Shown: positions 8,598-16,180 of the stretch, piece after piece
Layout of the letters: every line of letters begins with the position of its first letter
Position numbering within the stretch: the stretch's first letter is position 1
Assembly (NCBI GenBank): GCA_029782365.1
Contig: JAKOUW010000190.1
Location: forward strand, 1-64,000
Reading direction: 5' to 3'
Length of the DNA stretch: 64,000 nucleotides
Origin: Chloroflexota bacterium
GTDB lineage: Bacteria > Chloroflexota > Anaerolineae > Anaerolineales > UBA4823
The notes under the pieces: model-generated
Told to the model about the DNA's origin: nothing
Seen by the model: the letters and a program-made list of their open reading frames with translations, nothing else
Databases searched by the model: none
Made by a program: the position numbers and the translations under genes

Positions 8598-9188
8598 ATG
8601 CAAGCTCGCGCTGTGCAGGAGAAAACGCTTCAAGGACAGTACGCCGGTTTCATTAGCCGGCTGTTTGCCTTTATGATCGACGTGGTGATCGTCAGCCTGA
8701 CGGTCGGGACGATCACCTGGTTCGTCTCCGTCACCGTCACTGTATTGCAACTGCGCACTTTCCTGGGCTTTTCGCTCAAGTCGGTGGCAGGCTCAGCGGA
8801 GTTCATCGATGCGCTGTTCGGACCGCTTTCGGCTATCATATTCATCACTCTGGTCACCGTGCTGTATCACATGGTTTTCCTGGCGCTGGTCGGGCAGACC
8901 CCCGGCAAGGCCCTGCTGGGTCTGCGCGTGGTCACCCTGGACGGCAAGCGGCTGGGTTACGGGCGCTCGTTCTTGCGCCTGGTGTGCTATCTGGTTTCCG
9001 GCTTTCCTTTATATTTGGGCTTCTTATGGGTGATCTTGGACGACCGACGCCAGGCCTGGCACGATAAGCTGGCCGGCACCTGTGTGATCTACACCTGGGC
9101 TGCTCGCCAGGATGAAAATTTCCTGGCTGAAGAGATCCAGGAGCTGGACGAGGGCCGGCCGCTGGATATCCTGACCAAAAACAATTAA
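8598..9188 (+). CDS. RDD family membrane protein
   Basis: A 196-residue integral membrane protein with about four hydrophobic segments (near 18-45, 75-100, 128-150 and around 155). Family hallmarks are the Arg and Asp in GFISRLFAFMIDVV and the QTPGKALLGLRVV loop. RDD proteins are of mostly unknown function; some have been linked to ion or amino-acid transport. A GGAGG ribosome site precedes the ATG. It is the second gene of a probable two-gene operon and converges with the anti-sigma factor gene. Confidence 0.87.
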   Translation: MQARAVQEKTLQGQYAGFISRLFAFMIDVVIVSLTVGTITWFVSVTVTVLQLRTFLGFSLKSVAGSAEFIDALFGPLSAIIFITLVTVLYHMVFLALVGQTPGKALLGLRVVTLDGKRLGYGRSFLRLVCYLVSGFPLYLGFLWVILDDRRQAWHDKLAGTCVIYTWAARQDENFLAEEIQELDEGRPLDILTKNN

Positions 9189-9198
9189 CCTGGGCGCG

Positions 9199-9612
9199 TT
9201 ATTTCCTGCGTTTGATCAGCGTCAAGTAATTCCCCTTCGACTCGGAAAACTCAAACTTCATTTCATCCATCATCTTGCGCATAAAGAACAACCCCAGGCC
9301 ACGCGGGCGCACCTCTTCCAGGGGCCGGTCTGTCTCAGGGTCAGGCACTTCATCCGGCCTGAATGGGCGTCCGTGATCATGCAGCACGATCTTCAGACCG
9401 TTGTGCAAGATTTCGCAGGTGCATTCCACGCTTCCAGGCGGCATGTCACGGTACGCATGCTCAATCACGTTGGTTGCGGCTTCATCCACCGCCAGTTGCA
9501 CCGCATAAACAGCCGATTCATCCAGCCCGGCTGCCTGGGCCGCCTCGGTTACAAAATCGCCAATTGCCGGTAAACTCTCAAAACTGCCTTTAAAAACCTT
9601 GACCTTCGCCAT
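9199..9612 (-). CDS. RsbW/SpoIIAB-like serine kinase anti-sigma factor
   Basis: A 137-residue GHKL-fold ATPase. The N-box is AVDEAATNVIEHAY (E44, N48). The G1 box is seen in HDHGRPF and the G2 box in RGLGLFFMRKM. Members bind and inhibit a sigma factor or partner and phosphorylate a STAS-domain antagonist. The STAS gene lies just upstream on the same strand, giving a partner-switching pair. No sigma factor or phosphatase gene is adjacent, so the regulated target is elsewhere or is not a sigma factor. Confidence 0.88.
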   Translation of the reverse strand: MAKVKVFKGSFESLPAIGDFVTEAAQAAGLDESAVYAVQLAVDEAATNVIEHAYRDMPPGSVECTCEILHNGLKIVLHDHGRPFRPDEVPDPETDRPLEEVRPRGLGLFFMRKMMDEMKFEFSESKGNYLTLIKRRK

Positions 9613-9663
9613 ACAGTCACTGCTGCAGAGGCGCCAAGAGGCCGCTGCGCGCTGCCTCCTGTT

Positions 9664-10002
9664 TTAAAAACTGCCTACGGCTGTCGTCACATCAATAAAC
9701 GTGGAGAAGTAATTGTCCATGCCAACCAATTTCAGCGAGTCGCTGATCGTCACCGAGACGCAGGCCAGCGCCAGCGAGCCCTGGTTGCGCTTGCAGGTTT
9801 TTTGCACATCGATCAGCACCCACCAGCCGGCTGAGGCCATGAAGGTGACTGAGGTCATATCAAAGACCAGGTTATAAACGCCACCGTCCATCAATTCTTT
9901 GAATGCCTTCGCCAGCTCGGGAGCGTTCGAGCCATCGATGCGGCCCGACGTTTTCAACAGCGTACAGCGCTTATAGGGGGTTGTGGTGATATCCATGGCC
10001 AT
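9664..10002 (-). CDS. STAS-domain anti-sigma factor antagonist
   Basis: A 112-residue SpoIIAA/RsbV-like protein. The phosphorylatable serine is retained: S57 in FMASAGW aligns with the serine of the FMDSSGL motif of SpoIIAA. Unphosphorylated antagonist would sequester the anti-sigma kinase encoded 51 bases downstream. A GGAGG site precedes the start (MAMDITTT), with another in-frame ATG two codons later. A minus-strand TATAAT lies at 10038-10043, in an intergenic region shared with the divergent LysM/CAP gene. Confidence 0.88.
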   Translation of the reverse strand: MAMDITTTPYKRCTLLKTSGRIDGSNAPELAKAFKELMDGGVYNLVFDMTSVTFMASAGWWVLIDVQKTCKRNQGSLALACVSVTISDSLKLVGMDNYFSTFIDVTTAVGSF

Positions 10003-10070
10003 TTACCTCCGAATGAATTGAAAGTATAGAATAATTAATTATACTCGAAGAAGCCCCCTTTTTTAGCGGT

Positions 10071-10076
10071 TATAAT
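10071..10076 (+). promoter_or_regulatory. TATAAT box directly ahead of the LysM/CAP gene
   Basis: TATAAT is followed after six bases by the GTG start at 10083, with no ribosome site between. This again predicts a leaderless message. The divergent STAS gene has its own TATAAT at 10038-10043. Confidence 0.45.
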
Positions 10077-10082
10077 TGGCGT

Positions 10083-11570
10083 GTGAACACCCATCCCCTG
10101 TTTCGATTGTTACTGCTGCTGGTCCTGCTGGCTGGTCTGTCCGCGCCGGCGCTGGAGGCTCGCGCCGCCCAGCCTCAGGCTCCAGCGCAGGAGGTGAGCG
10201 CATACCAGCTCATCGTCGCTATGAACAACCTGCGCATGTCCTATGGACTGCCGGCCCTGATCGAAGATCCGATCATCGACGCGGTGGCGCAGGCTACAGC
10301 GGCGACCATGGCGGCCAATGAAATGTCATGGCACATCGGCAATGTCTCCGGCCGGTTGGCGGCGGCTGGCTACGGCGGCGGCGCCAAGGTGTGGGCTACC
10401 GAGAATTTTGCCATGGGTAACCTGAGCCTGGACGAGATCATGGTGATCTGGTCGGATGAGTCGCACATGCTGCCAGCGGTGATCCCCTCCTACTGCCATG
10501 TTGGCGCGGGCACGGCGGTGTCACCCAATGGGTATACTTATTATGTCCTGCAGGCCGCTTACACCGCCGCCAACTCGTGTGGGCCGTACACATCGGCTGG
10601 CGGCTCGGCTACCCAGGCCAGCGGCGGCACGCCCGCCTCCGGCGCCTCTAGCGGTGTGCCCCAGTATATCTCGCCGGTCAAGCTCGCCACCCCAGACGCC
10701 GACGGCAAAATCTACCACATCGTGCAGGCCGGCCAATCGCTGTGGGCCATCGCCATCGCTTACAAAGTGACCATTAAAGATCTGCAGACCTGGAACAACC
10801 TGCCCAAGGATTCCAAGCTGCAGATCGGCCAGAAACTGTTCATCCCCAACAGCAACACGGCCGGCTACGCCACGCCCACCCCGCTGGGCATGGTGCAGAT
10901 CAGCATGCCCGGCGCCGACGGCAAGGTTGTCCATACGGTGCAGCCGTACCAAAACCTGACGATGATCTCCCAGGCTTACAACACGCCGATCGAAACCATT
11001 CTGGCGCTGAACAACCTGAAGATCGACTGGCCGCTGCAGATCGGGCAGAAGCTGTTGATCAACGCCGGCAATGTCACGCCCAGCCCCACCCTGCGCCCGC
11101 TGACACCGCTCGAGATGCTGACTCCTGCCGCCGATGGCAAGTATTACCACACCGTCAAGAGCGGCGAGAACCTGACCTACATCGCCAACCTGTACGGCGT
11201 CAAGCCAGCCGACCTGATGACCTGGAACGGGCTGGCAGCCGGCTCTGTGATCCGCCCGGACCAGAAGCTGCTGCTGATGGTCATGCCGCCCCCCACCCGC
11301 ACACCCACTCCCGCCCCGCCAACTGACACCCCGACGATCACGCCGACCCCCACGCCCTCCCCGCCCACCCGCACGCCCAGCGCCTCCCCCACCCAACCGC
11401 CTCCGCCGCCGCCCGCGGGCGGTGGCAGTAACACGGACCAACTCCAATCCCAGGGCGACGCAGGCGAGTTGCCCAACGCAGGCAATTCGTGGGTGCTGTG
11501 GGTGGCGGTTGCCGGCTTGCTGATTGGGGGCGCAGCTTTTATTGGTTTCATGCGCCAGAAAAACGATTAG
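10083..11570 (+). CDS. Secreted CAP-domain protein with three LysM repeats and a C-terminal anchor
   Basis: A 495-residue surface protein. A signal peptide covers residues 1-30 or so. A CAP/SCP-like domain (about 35-170) includes NNLRMSYGLPAL and ATENFAMG. Three LysM peptidoglycan-binding repeats follow, each opening with xADGK and closing with a QIGQKL- or PDQKLLL-type end (about 200-255, 275-330, 350-400). A Pro/Thr-rich linker leads to LPNAG at 463-467, a hydrophobic stretch and a charged tail, RQKND. That end resembles a sortase sorting signal with Ala in place of Thr, but it could be a plain membrane anchor. The GTG start is required for the signal peptide. The role is inferred as cell-wall attachment. 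Confidence 0.88.
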   Translation: MNTHPLFRLLLLLVLLAGLSAPALEARAAQPQAPAQEVSAYQLIVAMNNLRMSYGLPALIEDPIIDAVAQATAATMAANEMSWHIGNVSGRLAAAGYGGGAKVWATENFAMGNLSLDEIMVIWSDESHMLPAVIPSYCHVGAGTAVSPNGYTYYVLQAAYTAANSCGPYTSAGGSATQASGGTPASGASSGVPQYISPVKLATPDADGKIYHIVQAGQSLWAIAIAYKVTIKDLQTWNNLPKDSKLQIGQKLFIPNSNTAGYATPTPLGMVQISMPGADGKVVHTVQPYQNLTMISQAYNTPIETILALNNLKIDWPLQIGQKLLINAGNVTPSPTLRPLTPLEMLTPAADGKYYHTVKSGENLTYIANLYGVKPADLMTWNGLAAGSVIRPDQKLLLMVMPPPTRTPTPAPPTDTPTITPTPTPSPPTRTPSASPTQPPPPPPAGGGSNTDQLQSQGDAGELPNAGNSWVLWVAVAGLLIGGAAFIGFMRQKND

Positions 11571-11602
11571 CACACGGCGCCATTCCCCACAGGACGGACA
11601 CC

Positions 11603-13513
11603 TTGTTTGAAACTCCCCTCCCCGAGAGCTTGCTTTCTATCCACCATGACGGTTCTGGTCGTTACATCCACAACAGCGCCGGCCTGCTGCTGAACGGCGA
11701 GCCGCGCCTGGGCGACACCATCACCCTTAGGCTGCGCGCCGCGCCAGAAGCGCCCATCGAGCAGGTAGCTCTGCGCCTATGCCCCGACGGCGAACAGCAG
11801 TTCCTGGAGATGCGCCCCGAGCCGCAGGCGGCCAACCCGGCTGTGCGCTGGTGGTCGGTCCAACTGCGCCTGGGCATGCCCTATACACATTACCGTTTCC
11901 TGGTGCTGGCGCAGGGTGAAGCCTGGTGGTACAACGCCGCCGGTCTGCAGCGCGCCCTGCCCACCGACGCGGCCAACTTCAAGCTGTTGGCTGGCTACCA
12001 GGCGCCGGCCTGGGCGCGCCGCAGCGTTTTTTACCAGATCTTCCCCGACCGCTTCGCCGACGGCGACCCGTCTTCGAACGTGCGCGAGGGTGAATTCGAA
12101 TACCGCGGCATGCGCTCGCTGGCCCGGCGCTGGGGCGAGCCGCCAAACGCCAGCGGCTGGCAGAGCATGCTGGAATTTTACGGCGGTGATTTAAACGGCG
12201 TAGCAGAGCGCCTGGACTACCTGCAAGACCTGGGCGTGAACGCCATTTATCTCAATCCGATTTTCAGCGCCTACAGCAACCACCGCTACGATGTCACCGA
12301 TTACGAAAACGTTGACCCGCACCTGGGCGGCAACCCGGCCCTGGCTGGCCTGCGCCGGGCGCTGGACGAACGCGGCATGCACTACATCCTGGATATCGTG
12401 CCCAACCACTGCGGCTTCATGCACCCCTGGTTCCAGCAGGCCCTGCATGACCCCCAGGCTCCCAGCGCCGAATTTTTCACTTTTCACAAGCACCCGGAAG
12501 AGTACGAGTCCTGGCTGGGGGTGCGCAGTCTGCCCAAGCTCAACTACCGCTCCGAAAAACTGCGCAACGCCATCTATGCCGGCAGCGAGTCGGTCTTTAG
12601 GCGCTGGCTGCGCAGTCCCTACGGGGCTGACGGCTGGCGCATTGACGTGGCCAACATGCTCGGCCGCCAGGGCGCCGACCAGCTCGGCGAGCTGGTCGGC
12701 AGCGGTATCCGCGCCGCCGTGAAGGGCGAAAACCCTGCCGCCTACCTGTTGGGCGAGAACTTCTTCGACGGCAGCGAACAGCTCCAGGGCGACTTCCTGG
12801 ACGCCACCATGAACTACTCCGGCTTCAGCAAGCCGCTGTGGTGGTGGCTGAAAGGCTTCAGCGTTTCTTCACACGGCATGCACGGCGCGCTGGCGGCCAG
12901 CGCTGCCTGGCCCGGGCAGGCCGTGCTGGGCAGTTGGAACACGTTCCGCGCCGCCATCCCCTGGGCCATGGCCCGCCAGCAGTTCAACTTGCTGGGCAGC
13001 CACGACACCGGGCGCATCCTCAGCCAGGTGGGCGAGGACATGCAGATGAACCGCCTGGCAGCCATGCTGTTGATGACTTACCCTGGCATTCCCTGCATCT
13101 ACTACGGCGACGAGATCGGCATGAGCGGCAGCACCACCGCCCAGGCGCGCGCCTGCATGGAGTGGGACGCCAACAAATGGAACCACGAGCTGCGCGGTTT
13201 TTACCAGGCGCTGGCGCGCCTGCGGCGCAGCGCCCCGGCTCTGCTGGACGGCGGCTACCAGGAGCTGTATGCCGAGGCAGACACCCTGGCTTTCTTGCGC
13301 GACAGCCCGGGTCAGGCCATCATCGTGGCGGCGCAGCGCGGACCGGCTGCCCACCCTGGGCTGGCACTGAACGTGCGGCAGGGTGGCATCCCGGACGGCG
13401 TGGAGTTCCGCGAACAGTTCAGCGGCCGGCGCCTGTCGACCGCCAGCGGCCGCCTGGAGATCGGCAGTCTGCCGCCCGGCGCACAGGTGTGGCTGGCGGA
13501 CATCGCCGGCTGA
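11603..13513 (+). CDS. GH13 alpha-amylase family glycosidase (neopullulanase/maltogenic type)
   Basis: A 636-residue enzyme from a TTG start at 11603, chosen because AGGA lies before it and an upstream start would overlap the LysM/CAP gene; no ATG fits. The N-terminal 120 residues resemble the beta-sandwich (CBM34-like) domain of neopullulanases, followed by the (beta/alpha)8 barrel. The catalytic triad is visible: nucleophile D348 in GWRIDVAN, acid/base E385 in LLGENFFD and D468 in LGSHDTGR. There is no signal peptide, so it should act on maltodextrins or cyclodextrins in the cytoplasm. Exact specificity is not determinable here. Confidence 0.88.
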   Translation: MFETPLPESLLSIHHDGSGRYIHNSAGLLLNGEPRLGDTITLRLRAAPEAPIEQVALRLCPDGEQQFLEMRPEPQAANPAVRWWSVQLRLGMPYTHYRFLVLAQGEAWWYNAAGLQRALPTDAANFKLLAGYQAPAWARRSVFYQIFPDRFADGDPSSNVREGEFEYRGMRSLARRWGEPPNASGWQSMLEFYGGDLNGVAERLDYLQDLGVNAIYLNPIFSAYSNHRYDVTDYENVDPHLGGNPALAGLRRALDERGMHYILDIVPNHCGFMHPWFQQALHDPQAPSAEFFTFHKHPEEYESWLGVRSLPKLNYRSEKLRNAIYAGSESVFRRWLRSPYGADGWRIDVANMLGRQGADQLGELVGSGIRAAVKGENPAAYLLGENFFDGSEQLQGDFLDATMNYSGFSKPLWWWLKGFSVSSHGMHGALAASAAWPGQAVLGSWNTFRAAIPWAMARQQFNLLGSHDTGRILSQVGEDMQMNRLAAMLLMTYPGIPCIYYGDEIGMSGSTTAQARACMEWDANKWNHELRGFYQALARLRRSAPALLDGGYQELYAEADTLAFLRDSPGQAIIVAAQRGPAAHPGLALNVRQGGIPDGVEFREQFSGRRLSTASGRLEIGSLPPGAQVWLADIAG

Positions 13514-13517
13514 AGGG

Positions 13518-14558
13518 CTACGAGGTCGATTTTTCCGCCAGCAGGCGCACAGCCTGTGTCGGCACAGTCAGCTCGATGCCGCTGCCGACCAGGCGCGCAT
13601 GGATAGCCAGGTTGGCTGCCTGCAGCGTGTCCAGGTAGGATAGGAAGTCGGGTGCATCGATATAAAAGACCACCTCAAACACCAGAGAATACTCGCCAAA
13701 AGCTCTGAAGTGCGCGTGGTCGAAAGTCACCTGCGGCTGGGCGCTGATCGCCTCTTTGAGCAGGCCAGGGATAGTCTGCAGCACAGCGGTCGGCGTGGCG
13801 TGCGCCACGTTTAACTTATACAGCACGCGGCGGCGTTTCTGCCCGGCAAAATTGCGCAGGCGGCTTTGCAGCAGATCGGAGTTAGAAAACACCAGCGTCT
13901 CGCCTTCCACGCTGCGCAGACGCACACTTTTGAGGCCGATCTTCTCAACCGTGCCCATCAGGTCGCCCACGGCGATGGTGTCGCCGACCACGAACGGCTT
14001 ATCCAGGGCGATGCTGACCGCCGCAAACAGGTCAGCCAGGATTTGCTGCACGGCCAGAGCCACGGCGATGCCCGTAATGCCCAGGCTGGTGACCAGCGAG
14101 GTGGCCTTAACGCCGCTGATATTCTCCAACGCCAGCAGACCGATTACTACCCAGATGACGACGCGCGCCAGCAGGCCAACAGCGCCCAGGGTGGTGGCGT
14201 CAGCGTTCGGAGCGCCGCCGGGGATCGGCGGGGCGGGTTGGCGCGCCCGCAGAAAAGCGTCAAAGAGCGCCACGCTCCACAGCCCTAGCTGCAGGAACAC
14301 GGCGACCAGGAAAACCTTGTAAGCCAGCTCGGCGACCGCCGGAGGCAGGGGCAGCAGGCCGCTGCCGGCATACAGCGCGGCAGCCAGCAAGAAATACAGG
14401 CGCGTGCGGTCGATCATCAGCGCCAGCAGCGACCAGCGCCTGGCGACCAGCCGGCCCAGGTAGCTGCGCAGGAACAAGAGCAGTGCCAGCGCCAGCAGAA
14501 CTGCCGCCAGGGCGGTCAGCCAGCTTTCGAGCGAAATGCCGTACAGTGTGCTTAACAT
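13518..14558 (-). CDS. MscS family mechanosensitive channel
   Basis: A 346-residue membrane protein with four or five hydrophobic segments in the first 190 residues. It then has the MscS beta domain, including PFVVGDTIAVGDLMGTVEKI and LRSVEGETLVFSNSDLL, and an alpha/beta C-terminal domain. The pore-lining helix region reads LGITGIAVALAVQQILAD. Small-conductance channels of this type release solutes on hypo-osmotic shock. A minus-strand TATACT lies at 14567-14572, eight bases before the ATG, with TTTGCC 18 bases upstream. The gene is divergent from the HTH regulator. Confidence 0.9.
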   Translation of the reverse strand: MLSTLYGISLESWLTALAAVLLALALLLFLRSYLGRLVARRWSLLALMIDRTRLYFLLAAALYAGSGLLPLPPAVAELAYKVFLVAVFLQLGLWSVALFDAFLRARQPAPPIPGGAPNADATTLGAVGLLARVVIWVVIGLLALENISGVKATSLVTSLGITGIAVALAVQQILADLFAAVSIALDKPFVVGDTIAVGDLMGTVEKIGLKSVRLRSVEGETLVFSNSDLLQSRLRNFAGQKRRRVLYKLNVAHATPTAVLQTIPGLLKEAISAQPQVTFDHAHFRAFGEYSLVFEVVFYIDAPDFLSYLDTLQAANLAIHARLVGSGIELTVPTQAVRLLAEKSTS

Positions 14559-14566
14559 GCGGTTCG

Positions 14567-14596
14567 AGTATATTCGATTTGGCGTGTTTCGGCAAA
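14567..14596 (-). promoter_or_regulatory. Promoter of the mscS-type gene
   Basis: TTTGCC (14596-14591), an 18-base spacer and TATACT (14572-14567) on the minus strand. The ATG at 14558 follows the -10 box by eight bases, so the leader is very short or absent. Confidence 0.45.
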
Positions 14597-14601
14597 CCCA
14601 C

Positions 14602-14631
14602 TTGACACCAGAACTTTTGTTCTACTATAAT
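14602..14631 (+). promoter_or_regulatory. Consensus sigma-70 promoter of the HTH gene
   Basis: A perfect TTGACA (14602-14607) and a perfect TATAAT (14626-14631) are separated by 18 bases. The ATG at 14641 starts nine bases after the -10 box, so the predicted leader is only a few bases. It partly overlaps the divergent mscS promoter, so the two may compete. Confidence 0.7.
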
Positions 14632-14640
14632 AACAATGAG

Positions 14641-15069
14641 ATGAGTATGTCCGCCTTCAAACGGCTGTTTTACCGATTCTTCCGGCCCTACCAGACCCCT
14701 CCCGAGCCGGTCCAGAGTTACGCCCTGGATGCCGAGCTGCACGCCTGGCTGCAGCAGCTTGCCGAGCAGCAGAAGCGCCCGCTGGATGAGGTGGCCAATG
14801 AACTGCTGCAGCAGGCGCGTCTGCAGCGCAGCGCCGAGGACGCCAACCTGAAAATCTGGTCGGCGCTCTCGCCGCGCCAGCAGCAAATCGCCGCGCTGGT
14901 TTGCTCGGATTACACCAACCAGGAGATCGCCTCTCGCCTGAACATCTCGCCGGAGACGGTCAAGTCGCACATGCGCAGCATCCTGCGAGAGTTTGATGTG
15001 CACAGCAAAAGCGAGCTGCGCCGCCGCCTGGCAGGCTGGGATTTCAGCCTGTGGAATAGCAGCGGCTGA
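14641..15069 (+). CDS. LuxR/FixJ-type helix-turn-helix protein without receiver domain
   Basis: 142 residues. The C-terminal half is a GerE/LuxR-type DNA-binding domain (ALSPRQQQIAALVCSDYTNQ, EIASRLNISPETVKSHM). The N-terminal 65 residues are helical and contain neither a response-regulator receiver nor an autoinducer domain, so the input signal is not obvious. The ATG at 14641 lies right behind a consensus promoter; MSMSAFKR has a second ATG two codons later. It sits upstream of the RecA-like/polymerase-like operon and could be its regulator, but nothing in the sequence proves that. Confidence 0.82.
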   Translation: MSMSAFKRLFYRFFRPYQTPPEPVQSYALDAELHAWLQQLAEQQKRPLDEVANELLQQARLQRSAEDANLKIWSALSPRQQQIAALVCSDYTNQEIASRLNISPETVKSHMRSILREFDVHSKSELRRRLAGWDFSLWNSSG

Positions 15070-15174
15070 GCCGCCGCCCTTTTAAGTCCGTTTTGCCGCC
15101 TCCCCCGCGCGGGTTAACCCTCCATTCACCCGCGAAATCCCCCTGCTCGTAGGATAGCGCCCACCCGGCAAGGC

Positions 15175-15183
15175 TGGTATGCT
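15175..15183 (+). promoter_or_regulatory. Extended -10 promoter of the polymerase-like operon
   Basis: TG-G-TATGCT (15175-15183) is an extended -10 element, and the ATG at 15190 follows after six bases. There is no ribosome site, so the first gene of the operon is predicted to be leaderless. Confidence 0.4.
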
Positions 15184-15189
15184 GATAAT

Positions 15190-15861
15190 ATGGAATGCAT
15201 CCCTGCCGCCAGCGAACTCCTGCCGCCCGCCCCGCCCCTCAGCGCCGGACGGCTGTACGTGTTGATCCACCCCCACCCGCGCCCGGCGATGCTGGAGATG
15301 GCGGCTCAACTGGCGCTGCACAGCGGCGAAAAAACCCTGCGCGTGCTGGACGCCGGCAACTGGTTCAACGCCTATGCCGTGGCGGCCCGCCTGCGCCAAC
15401 TTCTGCCGCGCAGCGAGCAGGTCAGCGTCACGCCCTACCTGGCGCGCATCCGGGTGGCGCGCGCCTTCACCTGCTACCAGGCCGCCGCCCTGCTGGAACA
15501 GGCCGCCGGCAGCGCGCAGCCCGGGGCCACCCTGGTGCTCGACCTGCTGGGCACCTTTCACGACGAGAACGTCAAATACGCCGAGCGCCTGCGCCTGCTG
15601 CGCAGCTGCCTGCCGGCCCTGCGCCGCCTGCGCAGCAGCGGCCCGGTGCTGGCTTGTTCGCGCCCGGGCGACCCGCTGATCACCAGGCTGCTGGTGGAGG
15701 CAGCCGACGCCCTGGTGGAGGCCGGCGCGCTGCCTGATGAGCCGCTGCCCGAACCGCCCAGCGGGCGCATGGTCGGGCAGGCACTGGGGCAGCCCGAGAG
15801 CCGTCCCCTGGGGCGCGCCCGCTCACCGGACGGGCAACAGCTTTCTTTTTGGGAGGAGTAA
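15190..15861 (+). CDS. RecA/RadA-like protein lacking the P-loop
   Basis: 223 residues. The layout resembles a RecA-fold ATPase core: beta-strand/helix start at 21-45, VLDAGNWFNAYAVA at 52-65, the RadA-like sequence RVARAFTCYQ (88-97) and a Walker-B-like strand LVLDLLGTF (115-123). Where the Walker A motif GxxGxGKT would be, the sequence reads IHPHPRPAML (26-35), so nucleotide binding is doubtful. A Pro-rich tail ends in QQLSFWEE, the kind of short acidic/aromatic end used for protein contacts. The next gene starts one base after the stop. The RecA assignment is by pattern only and needs a profile search. A non-catalytic scaffold for the downstream polymerase-like protein is the inferred role. 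Confidence 0.65.
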   Translation: MECIPAASELLPPAPPLSAGRLYVLIHPHPRPAMLEMAAQLALHSGEKTLRVLDAGNWFNAYAVAARLRQLLPRSEQVSVTPYLARIRVARAFTCYQAAALLEQAAGSAQPGATLVLDLLGTFHDENVKYAERLRLLRSCLPALRRLRSSGPVLACSRPGDPLITRLLVEAADALVEAGALPDEPLPEPPSGRMVGQALGQPESRPLGRARSPDGQQLSFWEE

Positions 15862-15862
15862 C

Positions 15863-16180
15863 ATGGGACGCACCTTGCCTTCGATCACCCAGGTCTTTCT
15901 CAGCGAGCTGGGCAGCGGCAGCTCCATCGCCCGCTTCCGCCGCGGCCTGCGGCGCAGCGACCAGTATGTGCTGGACGGCCTGCTGGCCGCCGCTCACCAG
16001 CACCTGGCGCCCGCCGCCTACGCCGCTCACAACCTGCCTTTCGAGGTCTTTCTGCTGGCGGTGGTGCTGGAGCAACAGAAAGAGCTGCGCCGCCTGCAGC
16101 AGCGCCTGGGTCTGGAGCTGGACGAAGCCTTCGACGATCCCCTGCTGCGGCGCCCCGATCCGGGCCGGCCGGATGACTGA
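15863..16180 (+). CDS. Small helical protein between RecA-like and PolB-like genes
   Basis: A 105-residue protein, predicted all-helical, with no cysteines, signal peptide or membrane segment. Residues 1-40 are basic (GSSIARFRRGLRRSDQY), residues 55-85 form a probable amphipathic or coiled helix (LEQQKELRRLQQRLGL), and the tail is acidic/Pro-rich. It has a GGAGG site, starts one base after the RecA-like stop and overlaps the polymerase-like start by eight bases, so the three products are probably made together. I do not recognise the family. A subunit or adaptor role is inferred from context only. Confidence 0.75.
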   Translation: MGRTLPSITQVFLSELGSGSSIARFRRGLRRSDQYVLDGLLAAAHQHLAPAAYAAHNLPFEVFLLAVVLEQQKELRRLQQRLGLELDEAFDDPLLRRPDPGRPDD

